From contig QZKU01000143.1 in the NCBI GenBank assembly GCA_003598085.1, positions 1-64,000 on the forward strand: a DNA stretch of 64,000 nt, read 5' to 3'. The first letter of the stretch is position 1, and the number at the start of each line of letters is the position of its first letter. The DNA is from Candidatus Abyssobacteria bacterium SURF_5 (GTDB lineage: Bacteria; Abyssobacteria; SURF-5). Shown here in pieces: positions 1 through 8,179 of this stretch. Both the position numbers and the translations under genes were made by a program. A model generated the notes under the pieces. The model saw only the letters and a list, made by a program, of their open reading frames with translations. It was not told where the DNA came from and did not search any database.

Positions 1-1
1 T

Positions 2-421
2 AATCCGCAGTACCTGCCGGACTTTCTCAGCGCTCTCGATACGTATGATCTTGTCGTGGGCTCGCGCTATCTCAGTGGAATCAGTGTCGTCAACTGGCCC
101 ATCCGGCGCCTGTTCATCAGCTTCTTTGCAAATAACTACGCGCGCCTGATCACCGGGCTGCCGATCCGCGACTGCACGAGCGGCTTCTGCTGTTATAAAA
201 GAGAGTTGCTTCAGCGGATCAACCTCGATCAGATTCATTCGCGGGGGTATTCCTTCCTTGTCGAGATGAAATACCGTGCGTTTCGACAAGGCTTCAGGAT
301 TGGCGAGGTGCCGATAATCTTTTTCGAAAGACGTTCCGGAAGAACAAAGATGTCAAAGCTCGATATCCTGGAAGCGGTGTTCACCGTATGGCGGCTTCGA
401 CTGGGACTGTATAAAAAGTAA
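2..421 (+). CDS. Family 2 glycosyltransferase, C-terminal part (polyprenyl-phosphate mannosyltransferase-like), cut by the window edge
   Basis: The open frame runs into the window from base 2, so only the last 139 residues are present. The visible start reads NPQYLPDFLSAL followed by DLVVGSRYLSG, which is the acceptor-side segment of dolichyl/polyprenyl-phosphate mannosyltransferase-like GT2 enzymes (usually DxD-QHPP then VGSRY). Further on, DCTSGFCCYKRELL and GYSFLVEMKYRAFRQGFRIGE match the family's conserved D-x-x-S-G and E-M motifs. No C-terminal membrane segment follows, so this is the short soluble DPM1-like form. It ends 8 bases before the lipid kinase and probably heads or shares the same operon. 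Such enzymes move a sugar from a nucleotide donor to polyprenyl phosphate at the inner face of the cytoplasmic membrane. The actual sugar cannot be read from the sequence. Confidence 0.85.
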   Translation, partial: NPQYLPDFLSALDTYDLVVGSRYLSGISVVNWPIRRLFISFFANNYARLITGLPIRDCTSGFCCYKRELLQRINLDQIHSRGYSFLVEMKYRAFRQGFRIGEVPIIFFERRSGRTKMSKLDILEAVFTVWRLRLGLYKK

Positions 422-429
422 ATCGGTTC

Positions 430-1392
430 ATGCGGTCCGATAACTTCCGAACAAAATTCATCATCAATCCGTATTCGGCGAACGGTTCGACCCGGGAAGC
501 ATGGAGCCGCATTCAGGAAATCCTGCGCCGGGATTTGGAAAAGATAGATTTTTCTTTTACCGTAGCTGCAGATCATGCAACCACCCTTTCGAGGCAGGCT
601 CTGCATAAGGGATATGAGATGATCGTCGCCGTCGGCGGCGACGGCACGGTCAACGAAGTCATCAATGGTTTTTTCGAATCCGGCTCACTCATTAATCCGA
701 ATGCCGTCCTGGGAATGGTCCCGCGTGGAACCGGATGCGACTTTGTGAAGACTCTGGGAATTTCGCGAGATACCGCCGCCGTCTCAAAGATCCTTTGCGG
801 GAGAACAGTAAAGAAATGCGACGTCGGCCATTTCACCTGCAGTGATGGACGGGGAGGCAACCTCGAGCGGTACTTCATTAACATAGCCGATTTCGGAATC
901 GGCGGAGAAACTGTCGAGCGAGTCAACCGCACGACAAAGGTCTTCGGCGGATTCGTCTCATTCCTCTACGGCGCCGTCAGTACGCTTCTCACATACAAGA
1001 GCAAGAGAGTGAAAGTGCAAGTCGATGAGACGTTTGCAGAAGAAATGTTAATCAATAATGTCGTTATCGCCAACGGACAGTATTTCGGCGGCGGCATGTG
1101 GGTGGCGCCGAAGGCGCGGGTTGACGACGGCCTGTTTGATATCCTCATTATCAAACATACCAGCCGCATCCAGTCACTCACCAGCATCCCGAAACTGTAT
1201 AAGGGGACTCACGTGAATCATCCGAGCGTCACGTATATGCGCGGGAAGACGGTAACAGCCGAATCATCCGATGTTGTTCTGCTTGATGTCGAGGGAGAGC
1301 AAGTGGGCAGATTGCCTGCCCGGTTCGATATCGTTCCCGCCGCCATCAATGTCAAAATTGGGGAAGACCATGAACGTCTCCGAATATCTTGA
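430..1392 (+). CDS. Diacylglycerol/sphingosine kinase-family lipid kinase (YegS/DgkB-like)
   Basis: A 320-residue member of the DAGK catalytic family, which phosphorylates diacylglycerol or a related lipid with ATP. The nucleotide-binding motif AVGGDGTVNEVINGF is at residues 67-81 and the second conserved motif PRGTGCDFVKTLG at 98-110. In most relatives the latter reads GTGNDF, so Cys103 replaces Asn; this is a modest deviation seen in some homologues. A NADFGIGGE-like segment (IADFGIGGE) and the C-terminal DGLFDILII motif complete the family pattern. Length is usual (about 300). The gene begins 8 bases after the glycosyltransferase, and its last 23 bases overlap the start of the M28 peptidase gene, pointing to translational coupling. 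Lipid substrate is unknown; membrane lipid turnover or glycolipid precursor supply is likely. Confidence 0.87.
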   Translation: MRSDNFRTKFIINPYSANGSTREAWSRIQEILRRDLEKIDFSFTVAADHATTLSRQALHKGYEMIVAVGGDGTVNEVINGFFESGSLINPNAVLGMVPRGTGCDFVKTLGISRDTAAVSKILCGRTVKKCDVGHFTCSDGRGGNLERYFINIADFGIGGETVERVNRTTKVFGGFVSFLYGAVSTLLTYKSKRVKVQVDETFAEEMLINNVVIANGQYFGGGMWVAPKARVDDGLFDILIIKHTSRIQSLTSIPKLYKGTHVNHPSVTYMRGKTVTAESSDVVLLDVEGEQVGRLPARFDIVPAAINVKIGEDHERLRIS

Positions 1393-2560
1393 GCAGCTTA
1401 CAAGATGGCCGCATCGCGGCTCGACGACCGAATACGAGCGGCAGGCCGCCGAGTACCTTCACAAATGCATGGAGGAGATGGGCCTGGAAACGCGGCTCGA
1501 ACACTTTGTTTCGCATACCTCGTTTTCCTGGATTTATTTGATCATCTATGGCGGGTTCCTTTTGGGGGGCGCCTTCGGGTGGAATCATCCTTTTTTTGGA
1601 CTTCTCGTATGCTGCCTGATGTTTGCGCTGTTTTACGGAGAATGCACTTCCTTGTGGAAAGGACTTGCCGGTATCTTACCGAAGCGGCCTTCGCAGAATG
1701 TGCTTGGCGTACTTCCCAATGAGAAGGCCCGAAAAAAGGTTGTGCTGGTGGCGCATTATGACACCTCAAAAAGCGGTCTTAACTTTCATCCTTCGGCCGT
1801 CGGCTCTTTCCGGCGCTCGTTTCTCCTGTCCATCTTTATCATGGCGCTCCTCATCGAGGTTCTGGTCATCCGCTTCTTCGAAGGCGAGGGAACTCTGCTG
1901 TACGTATTGTGGCTGATCTCCCTCGTTTATCTGCTCTCGCCGGTCATCCTTCTGCTTCACCGGGAAATGTTCGGGCAGTACGTGCAGGGCGCCGCCGATA
2001 ACGCCTCGGGCGTTGCGTCGATGCTTGCCGTGGCGAAAAAGCTGTCCGAAAAGTCGCCCGCGCATCTCGAAGTCTGGTGCTTGGCGACCGGGTGCGAAGA
2101 GGTCAATCTGGTGGGGATGGCTGCCTTTCTGCGCGCCCATCAGTACGAGCTGAATCCGGAGACGACATATTTCCTGAATTTCGATAATTTGGGGTCGGGC
2201 TCGCTCCGCTACATCACCGCCGAAGGCGTGCTCCGCGTTTTTCCCTCGGCGTGTGAGCTTGTCGCCATTGCGGACAGGCTGTCGCAGCGAGAACAATTTT
2301 CCGGCGTGCGTCCCTACGTGTATAAGCGCGCGACGCTCGATGCGCTGGTCGCATCGAGCCGCGGGTACAAGACGATGAGCCTCATGGCTCTGAATGAAAA
2401 TGACGAGATCGTACATTGGCATTGGCCGAGCGACATCCTGGAGAACGTAGATGTCTCGGTCGCCGAAAAAGCCGCCGCCTTTGCTCACGCCGTTCTTGCG
2501 GAACTTGATATTCATGTCGAAGCCAACCAGAGAGGTGAGGGAGATGGGAGATCAACTTAA
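1370..2560 (+). CDS. Membrane-anchored M28-family zinc aminopeptidase
   Basis: A 396-residue protein with an M28 (aminopeptidase Y/S-like) zinc-peptidase core interrupted by membrane segments. Metal ligands are visible: His129/Asp131 in VLVAHYDTSKSG, Asp210 in GAADNASGVASML, Glu243-Glu244 in GCEEVNLVG, an Asp in FLNFDNLGSG and a His in HWHWPSD near the end. Hydrophobic stretches at about 53-70, 75-90, 151-170 and 176-196 look like four transmembrane helices, so the catalytic domain faces one side of a membrane. I chose the ATG at 1370 because it follows GGGGAAG and gives the usual M28 N-terminus; an upstream in-frame codon at 1271 lies deep inside the kinase gene. It overlaps both neighbours. 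A degenerate relative occurs at 28937-30124. Confidence 0.85.
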   Translation: MNVSEYLEQLTRWPHRGSTTEYERQAAEYLHKCMEEMGLETRLEHFVSHTSFSWIYLIIYGGFLLGGAFGWNHPFFGLLVCCLMFALFYGECTSLWKGLAGILPKRPSQNVLGVLPNEKARKKVVLVAHYDTSKSGLNFHPSAVGSFRRSFLLSIFIMALLIEVLVIRFFEGEGTLLYVLWLISLVYLLSPVILLLHREMFGQYVQGAADNASGVASMLAVAKKLSEKSPAHLEVWCLATGCEEVNLVGMAAFLRAHQYELNPETTYFLNFDNLGSGSLRYITAEGVLRVFPSACELVAIADRLSQREQFSGVRPYVYKRATLDALVASSRGYKTMSLMALNENDEIVHWHWPSDILENVDVSVAEKAAAFAHAVLAELDIHVEANQRGEGDGRST

Positions 2561-3485
2561 GATTTTTTCCGGCAGCGCACACCCCGAACTGGCCCGTGAG
2601 ATTTGCAATATAATCGAGATGCCGCTTGGCCAGATGACAATCCATAAATTCTCGAATGACAACATAAAGGTCAAAATCGAAGAAAATGTGCGGAACGCCG
2701 ATGTCTTCGTCGTTCAGCCCTCGACCATTCCGGTCAATGAGGGACTCGTGGAATTGTTGATCATCATCGACGCCATCAAGCACGCCTCCGCAAGCAGAAT
2801 CACCGCTGTCCTCCCATATTATCCGTATGCGCGCTCGGACAAAAAGGATGAACCGCGCATCTCCATTACCGCGCGCCTGGTTGCCGATCTTCTGGAAACC
2901 GCGGGCGCAAACCGAATCCTGACGATGGACCTGCACTCTCCCCAGATCCAGGGATTCTGCCGGATTCCCGCCGATCAACTCATCGCGCTGCCTATTCTCT
3001 GCGACTACTTCGCCGGCAAAATGCAGAATAACTATGTCGTGGTCGCCGCTGACGCCGGCGGCGTGAAGAATAGCGCCGGGTATGCCGCGCGTCTGCAACA
3101 ACCACTTGCCATTATCGACAAGCGGCGGTTCGCTGACGACGAGAAGGCGTCCGTTCTCAATATTGTGGGCGATGTCAGGGGAAAGAAGGCGATCATCTTT
3201 GATGACGAGATCAGCACGGGCGGCACCCTCGTTGAGGCGGTCGAGGAGCTACTGGCTTTTGGAGCGACCGAAGTGTCCGCCGGTATCGTCCATCCCGTCC
3301 TCGTAGGCAACGCCATCAAGAAGCTCGCAGGCTCGAAGCTGAAGGAACTCGTCGTCACCAATACGCTTCCTGTGCCGCCTGAAAAGAAATTGGACAATAT
3401 CACCGTGCTTTCCGTCGCCCCGCTGTTCGCGGAGGCAATCAGGCGGATTCATGACGGCGAGTCCGTAAGCGCGCTGTTCCGCTAA
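2544..3485 (+). CDS. prs: Ribose-phosphate diphosphokinase (PRPP synthetase)
   Basis: Makes 5-phosphoribosyl 1-diphosphate from ribose 5-phosphate and ATP, feeding purine, pyrimidine, His, Trp and NAD synthesis in the cytosol. The 313-residue protein shows the full class I pattern: FSGSAHPELAREI at the start, VLPYYPYARSDKKDEPRISI (flexible loop and regulatory region), TMDLHSPQIQGFC (metal site), VAADAGGVKNSAGYA and the PRPP loop AIIFDDEISTGGTLVEA. Start ATG 2544 is preceded by GAGGTGAGGGAG; an in-frame ATG at 2514 has no such site. It overlaps the M28 peptidase gene by 17 bases. Being inside an operon with lipid kinase and peptidases is unusual for prs, which often sits with glmU, but co-transcription is the simplest reading. 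Confidence 0.96.
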   Translation: MGDQLKIFSGSAHPELAREICNIIEMPLGQMTIHKFSNDNIKVKIEENVRNADVFVVQPSTIPVNEGLVELLIIIDAIKHASASRITAVLPYYPYARSDKKDEPRISITARLVADLLETAGANRILTMDLHSPQIQGFCRIPADQLIALPILCDYFAGKMQNNYVVVAADAGGVKNSAGYAARLQQPLAIIDKRRFADDEKASVLNIVGDVRGKKAIIFDDEISTGGTLVEAVEELLAFGATEVSAGIVHPVLVGNAIKKLAGSKLKELVVTNTLPVPPEKKLDNITVLSVAPLFAEAIRRIHDGESVSALFR

Positions 3486-3495
3486 TCCTGCGGCA

Positions 3496-4446
3496 ATGAG
3501 AGCCCTTGTCTTTGACGAAGACCTCCAGTTCGTGAAGGATTATCCTGCGCCTGTCCGCAAGCGCGGGGAATCGTTGATCCGCGTGAGCTATGCCGGCATC
3601 TGCAATACCGACCTCGAAATCTCGAAAGGATACATGGCTTATCGCGGCGTGCTCGGACATGAATTTGTCGGCATCGTCGAGGAAACGGATACTCCGGGTT
3701 TGGCCGGAAAAAGAGTGGTTGGCGAAATCAACATCGCGTGCGGCGAATGCGACTTCTGCCGGGCCCATATCAAAACCCACTGCCCCAACCGAACCGTCCT
3801 TGGTATCTCCGGCCGAGACGGCGCGATGGCTGATTACGTTGTGCTCCCTGATGAGAACCTGCATGAGGCGCCCCCGGGTGTGAGTGACGAGGCCGCGGTC
3901 TTTGTCGAGCCGCTTGCGGCCGCGTTCGAAATCTTATCGCAGATAAATATTCGACCCGGCCGGCGGGTCCTTGTGCTCGGCGACGGCAAATTAGGGCTGC
4001 TCGTGGCGCAGGTGATAAATACAACCGGAGCGGATTGCCGATTGATCGGACGCTCGCCGGGCAAACTGGCGCTTGCGCGGCGCCTTGCAATCGCCACGGC
4101 CGATCTCCAGAGCCTTCATCCCCAGGCGGCGGATATTGTCATCGATTGCACCGGATCACCGGAGGGCCTGCCGCTGGCGCTTCGCCTCGTCAAGCCGAGG
4201 GGAACCGTGGTCGTCAAAACCACGGTGGCCGCTCAATATCAAATAGACCTTGCGCCCGTTGTTATTCATGAGATAATGGTAATGGGCTCGCGGTGCGGCC
4301 CATTTCGGCCGGCTCTTTCGGCGCTCGCGTCGGGAACCGTCCGCGTGAAAGAATTGATCACCGGCGTCTTTCCTCTCGAGGATGCTCTCGCGGCATTCAA
4401 GCGGGCTCTCGAGCCGGGCGCACTGAAAATCCTCCTGAGAACCTGA
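3496..4446 (+). CDS. Zinc-binding medium-chain alcohol dehydrogenase
   Basis: A 316-residue MDR-superfamily dehydrogenase, expected to oxidise an alcohol or polyol with NAD(P). Catalytic zinc ligands are plausible at Cys36 (AGICNTDLEI) and His55-Glu56 (GHEFVG). The structural zinc lobe is complete with Cys82, Cys85, Cys88 and Cys96 in CGECDFCRAHIKTHC. The Rossmann motif VLVLGDGKLGLLVAQ lies near residue 160, and DIVIDCTGSPEGL follows. It is about 25-30 residues shorter than typical members, mainly through a compact N-terminal region. It starts 10 bases after prs and its TGA overlaps the tldD ATG (TGATG), so it is translationally linked to tldD. Substrate cannot be predicted; the D after the Rossmann strand is absent (LIGRSPGK), which would permit NADP. 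Confidence 0.9.
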   Translation: MRALVFDEDLQFVKDYPAPVRKRGESLIRVSYAGICNTDLEISKGYMAYRGVLGHEFVGIVEETDTPGLAGKRVVGEINIACGECDFCRAHIKTHCPNRTVLGISGRDGAMADYVVLPDENLHEAPPGVSDEAAVFVEPLAAAFEILSQINIRPGRRVLVLGDGKLGLLVAQVINTTGADCRLIGRSPGKLALARRLAIATADLQSLHPQAADIVIDCTGSPEGLPLALRLVKPRGTVVVKTTVAAQYQIDLAPVVIHEIMVMGSRCGPFRPALSALASGTVRVKELITGVFPLEDALAAFKRALEPGALKILLRT

Positions 4447-5906
4447 TGACCGAATCGATCCAGCACATTGCTATGAACAAGGCCCGTCTGGCGGGGGCCG
4501 ATTATGCTGATGTCCGGATTGTCGACCTGCTGAAAGAGTCGATCCTCGTAAAGAACGGGCGTGTTGAGTCGGCGCATAGGTCACAGTCATCCGGATTCGG
4601 CGTACGCGTTCTGCTCCGAGGCGCATGGGGGTTCTCCAGCAGCAACAGGATGTCCGCCGCCGATGCCGTGCGCGTGACGGAAGAGGCGGTAGCGATCGCC
4701 CATGCAAGTCAAAAGGCCCAGCGCAAGCGCATCGAATTGTCTCCGGCGGAAAGCGCCAAAGATTTCTGGGCCACCCCGGTAAAGATTGATCCATTCACAG
4801 TCTCCCTCGAACAGAAACTGGCGTTGCTGGATCAGGCCGTTTCGCTGCTGAAATCGGTTCAGGGCGTCAATCTTGCCGAGGGGTCAATGAATTTCTGGAA
4901 GCGCAAACAACTGTTCGCGAACACCGAGGGCAGCCTGATCGAGCAGGAGATCATCCATAGCGGCGCGGGCGTCAGCGCCACCTCGATTCGGGACGGCGAG
5001 ATACAGGTTCGCTCGTATCCCAATTCATTCCGCGGACAGTATCGATCGGGCGGATACGAACTCGTCGAGGAAATGGGCATGGTGGAGAACGCCGAGCGGA
5101 TCGGTTCCGAAGCGGTTGCGCTCCATTCGGCCAGACAATGCCCGTCCGGGGTAATGACCGTCATCCTCGACGGCTCGCAGCTCGGACTGCAAATCCATGA
5201 ATCATGCGGCCATCCGACCGAACTCGACCGGGTGCTGGGGTCGGAGATAAATTTTGCCGGCACGAGTTTTCTTACCACTGATAAGCTTGGCCATTTCAGA
5301 TACGGCTCGGAACTGGTCAATCTTGTGGCCGATGCGACGCCGGCGACGTCTCCCGGCGGATTGGGGACGTTTGCCTACGACGACGAAGGGATCCCCGCGC
5401 GGCGCGTATATCTGGTGCGCGACGGCATCTTCAGCGATTACCTGTCATCGCGCGAAACCGCCCGCGAAATCGGTTCGCGCTCAACGGGCGCGATGCGGGC
5501 GATGAGCTGGAGCACGATTCCGCTTGTGCGTATGACTAACGTCAACCTGTTGCCGGGTGATTCTTCGCTCGATGAAATGATTGCGGCCACCGACGAAGGC
5601 CTCTTTATGAGCACGAACAGGAGTTGGAGTATCGATGATAAGCGGCTTCACTTCCAGTTCGGAACCGAGATCGGGTGGTTGATCAAAAACGGAAAAGTGG
5701 TCGAGATGGTGAAGAACCCGACATACTCCGGAACAACCCCTTCCTTCTGGGGGAGTTGTACTGCAATCGCCGGCCCGAAAGAATGGACTATCTGGGGAAC
5801 GCCCAACTGCGGAAAAGGACAGCCGCAGCAGATCATATCGACGGGCCACGGAGCTTCTCCCGCCCGCTTTGATAATGTCTCCGTCGGAGTCGCCTATGGC
5901 CGGTAA
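4446..5906 (+). CDS. tldD: TldD-family metalloprotease subunit
   Basis: The 486-residue catalytic half of the TldD/TldE heterodimeric protease, which degrades unfolded peptides and trims modified peptides such as microcin B17 and PQQ-type precursors in characterised systems. The zinc motif HExxxH is present as HESCGHPTELDRVLG at about residues 256-270, with the third ligand expected in the later conserved Cys region. Other family features are GSRSTGAMRAMSW and the C-terminal glycine-rich tail. Start ATG 4446 shares its A with the dehydrogenase stop codon, so I reject longer in-frame extensions that lie inside that gene. Its partner tldE overlaps its 3' end. No peptide precursor gene is visible next door, so a housekeeping role is as likely as natural-product maturation. 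Confidence 0.92.
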   Translation: MTESIQHIAMNKARLAGADYADVRIVDLLKESILVKNGRVESAHRSQSSGFGVRVLLRGAWGFSSSNRMSAADAVRVTEEAVAIAHASQKAQRKRIELSPAESAKDFWATPVKIDPFTVSLEQKLALLDQAVSLLKSVQGVNLAEGSMNFWKRKQLFANTEGSLIEQEIIHSGAGVSATSIRDGEIQVRSYPNSFRGQYRSGGYELVEEMGMVENAERIGSEAVALHSARQCPSGVMTVILDGSQLGLQIHESCGHPTELDRVLGSEINFAGTSFLTTDKLGHFRYGSELVNLVADATPATSPGGLGTFAYDDEGIPARRVYLVRDGIFSDYLSSRETAREIGSRSTGAMRAMSWSTIPLVRMTNVNLLPGDSSLDEMIAATDEGLFMSTNRSWSIDDKRLHFQFGTEIGWLIKNGKVVEMVKNPTYSGTTPSFWGSCTAIAGPKEWTIWGTPNCGKGQPQQIISTGHGASPARFDNVSVGVAYGR

Positions 5907-7245
5907 AAGAGAGCTCGACGCCCATCGGAAGGAATCCGCCATCGAGTTCCTCGAAGACGTCTTGAGTCTTTCTGAAGCGGCTCAAACAGAAGTTTTGCTC
6001 GAGGCCGATCAGGGGGCGCTCACTCGCTTTGCCGGAAACCAGATTCACCAGAACATGTGCAGCAATGACTGCCGCTTGACAATCCGCGCCATCGAGGGCG
6101 AGGGAGCCGGCCACACTTCGACAAACCGGTTCGACTCGGATTCGGTTAAACAGGCGCTCGAATGGGCGCGACAAGCAGCCCGCTCCGGCAGGGTTCCCGC
6201 TCGCCCGGCCGATCTGCCCGGTTCTCAACAATACGCGCAGATCAAGAACCATTTCGAAAAGACAGCCCGATTGTCGCCGGACGAGCGAGCGGAGATGGCT
6301 CTGCGCGTGATTAAAAAAGCGTCCGCAGCCGGCGCAGAGGCGGCGGGGGCGGTCTCGAATTCACAGGAAACCATCGCCATCGCAAATTCCAGCGGTCTCC
6401 GCGCATTTCATAGCTTTACCAACTCCAATTTTACCGCCACGATCTCGGCGGACGGCTTCACCGGCTGGTGCGATTGCACGTCGGCCGATGTGACAACTCT
6501 CGATGTCGACGAGCGCGGCAAACGCGCGCTCGAGAGGGCGCTGGCCGCGCGGAATACTCGAAAACTCGAGCCGGGACGCTACACCGTCATCCTTGAGGAA
6601 GCTGCCGTAAAGGAATTCCTCGATTTTCTCGCATGGCTCGGCTTCGGCGCCCAGGCCTTCGAGGAAGGCCGCAGCTTCATGTGCGGAAAAATCGGGACAA
6701 GGATCACCGGTGAAAATATAACGATCGTCGACGACGCCTTCCATGAAGAGGGCTCAGGCATCCCGTTCGATTTTGAAGGCGTGCCAAGACAGCGGGTGGT
6801 TCTCATTGAGAACGGGATCGCGCGCGCGGTGGTGCACGATCGAGCCTCTGCCTCCAGAACGGGAACCTCCTCAACCGGCCACGCCCTGCCCCTCGAGTTC
6901 ACGTATGGGCCGCTCCCCCTGAACCTCGTAATGAAGGCGGGAGACAGCGATCTCGAGCAGATGATCCGCTCGGTTGACCGCGGCCTGCTGATCACCCGAT
7001 TCTGGTATTGCCGCGTCGTTGACCCCGCACGAACTCTTCTTACCGGCCAGACGCGCGACGGCACATTCCTTGTCGAGAACGGCGAGATCGCCTGCGGCGT
7101 CAACGATATGCGCTTCAACGAGAGCGTCCTCGAAGCCTTCGCGCGCGCCGACATGATCTCCCGAAGCCTTCGCCGCGTCAACTCGACCCTCGCTCCCATC
7201 ATGAAAATCTCCGATTTCCGATTTACCGAAACAGTCGGAGAATAA
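5896..7245 (+). CDS. pmbA: TldE/PmbA-family protease subunit
   Basis: A 449-residue TldE/PmbA protein, the partner of TldD. It lacks the HExxxH zinc motif, as expected for the non-catalytic member. Recognisable segments are an N-terminal TldD_N-like region (EVLLEADQGALTRFAGNQIHQN), a central domain with SADGFTGWC, and a C-terminal region with VPRQRVVLIENGIARAVVHD and GDSDLEQMIRSVDRGLLITRFW. ATG 5896 is favoured because GGAG precedes it at normal distance; a TTG at 5869 and ATG at 5875 are in frame but lack a ribosome site. The gene overlaps tldD by 11 bases, the classic arrangement for the two subunits. It is the last gene of the operon and is followed directly by a perfect hairpin. Confidence 0.92.
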   Translation: MAGKRELDAHRKESAIEFLEDVLSLSEAAQTEVLLEADQGALTRFAGNQIHQNMCSNDCRLTIRAIEGEGAGHTSTNRFDSDSVKQALEWARQAARSGRVPARPADLPGSQQYAQIKNHFEKTARLSPDERAEMALRVIKKASAAGAEAAGAVSNSQETIAIANSSGLRAFHSFTNSNFTATISADGFTGWCDCTSADVTTLDVDERGKRALERALAARNTRKLEPGRYTVILEEAAVKEFLDFLAWLGFGAQAFEEGRSFMCGKIGTRITGENITIVDDAFHEEGSGIPFDFEGVPRQRVVLIENGIARAVVHDRASASRTGTSSTGHALPLEFTYGPLPLNLVMKAGDSDLEQMIRSVDRGLLITRFWYCRVVDPARTLLTGQTRDGTFLVENGEIACGVNDMRFNESVLEAFARADMISRSLRRVNSTLAPIMKISDFRFTETVGE

Positions 7246-7273
7246 AAAATATGGGGACAGAGACCATATTTTT
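7245..7273. repeat. Perfect 10-bp inverted repeat with GGGGACAG core after tldE
   Basis: Left arm AAAAATATGG (7245-7254) and right arm CCATATTTTT (7264-7273) are exact reverse complements around a 9-base loop GGACAGAGA. It begins on the last base of the tldE stop codon. A-rich left arm plus T-rich right arm could act as a rho-independent-like terminator for the seven-gene operon, although the stem has few G-C pairs. The TGGGGACAGA core also resembles short interspersed repeats of the TGGGGACAGACACC type that I recall from many environmental bacterial genomes. No second copy was seen in this window. Confidence 0.7.
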
Positions 7274-7353
7274 ATCGTTTATTTTCTTTATTTACAATAA
7301 GTCACTGTTGCTGAATGGCCTGATTGGATCGGGGCAGGATCTCCTCTGACCAA

Positions 7354-8085
7354 ATGCTGCGCGTGAAACAACTCCACAAGTGGAAGGTCACTTACCGGGA
7401 AGCTGCAGCAATCCAGAATTCACTGCGCGAGAGAATCGATTTTTCTCCCCTTCGCCGGTCGCCGAAAACAGTAGCGGGGGCGGACGTTGCGTATGACAAG
7501 AAGACGGATGTGCTGTTTGCCGCAATCGTGGTCATTCGCCTGCCTTCACTTGAAGTGATCGAGGAGACGGTGGTCGAAGGGAAAACGTCATTTCCTTATA
7601 TCCCGGGACTGCTCAGTTTCAGGGAAGCCCCGATTGTGGCGAAGGCATTCAAGCAACTGACTGTTTCACCGGATGCCCTTATCTGCGATGGCCAGGGGAT
7701 CGCTCACCCTCGCGGTTTTGGCCTCGCGTCGCACCTCGGCGTGCTGCTTGATATCCCTAGTGTCGGTTGCGCAAAGAGCCGCCTCATCGGAACGTACCGG
7801 GAGCCGGGCCCAAACAGGGGCAATTTCACCTTGCTTAAGCGTGAGAAATCCGTCTCAACCGATGAGATTACGAATTCAGTTTACCAGCCCCCGGAAACCA
7901 TCGGCGCCGTTGTCCGCACGAGAGCCGGCGTCAAACCGGTCTTCGTCTCCGTCGGTCACCGTATCGATCTGCGCGGCGCAATACGCCTCGTCCTGCGCTG
8001 CTGTAACGGCTGCCGCATACCCGAACCCACCCGCCGCGCGCATATCCTCGTCAACACCGCCAAAAGAACCGCCCGTCCATTCTAG
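7354..8085 (+). CDS. nfi: Endonuclease V (deoxyinosine 3'-endonuclease)
   Basis: Cuts DNA (or RNA) one phosphodiester 3' of inosine, initiating repair of deaminated adenine. The 243-residue protein carries the family signatures: VAGADVAYDKKTD with the first catalytic Asp, FPYIPGLLSFREAP (the PYIPGLLSFRE wedge motif), LICDGQGIAHPRGFGLASHLG with the second Asp and His, and PVFVSVGHRIDL. The C-terminus LPEPTRRAHI matches the E. coli enzyme. ATG 7354 and GTG 7363 are both possible; a TTG at 7324 is also in frame. None has a strong ribosome site, so the N-terminus is uncertain by about 10 residues. It stands alone after the operon hairpin, and the next gene has its own promoter. Confidence 0.93.
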   Translation: MLRVKQLHKWKVTYREAAAIQNSLRERIDFSPLRRSPKTVAGADVAYDKKTDVLFAAIVVIRLPSLEVIEETVVEGKTSFPYIPGLLSFREAPIVAKAFKQLTVSPDALICDGQGIAHPRGFGLASHLGVLLDIPSVGCAKSRLIGTYREPGPNRGNFTLLKREKSVSTDEITNSVYQPPETIGAVVRTRAGVKPVFVSVGHRIDLRGAIRLVLRCCNGCRIPEPTRRAHILVNTAKRTARPF

Positions 8086-8143
8086 AAGAGTGCAGATTCC
8101 GCCGGGGAAGAATTAATTTGAAACTAGGCGCTAAAAGTAATGC

Positions 8144-8173
8144 TTGTCAAGTCGCGGTGATAGTCTCTAAAAT
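8144..8173 (+). promoter_or_regulatory. Sigma-70-like promoter placing the start site on the hyuA ATG
   Basis: TTGTCA (8144-8149, 5 of 6 matches to TTGACA), an 18-base spacer and TAAAAT (8168-8173, 5 of 6 to TATAAT). A start 7 bases after the -10 box falls at 8180, the A of the hyuA ATG, and no Shine-Dalgarno sequence lies before that ATG. The mRNA may therefore be leaderless. Confidence 0.5.
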
Positions 8174-8179
8174 AGATTC

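Noticed and set aside
2382-3101. Long minus-strand open frame (239 codons) opposite prs
   Set aside because: It is the antisense shadow of prs and the M28 gene; no ribosome site and low-complexity-like composition without family motifs.
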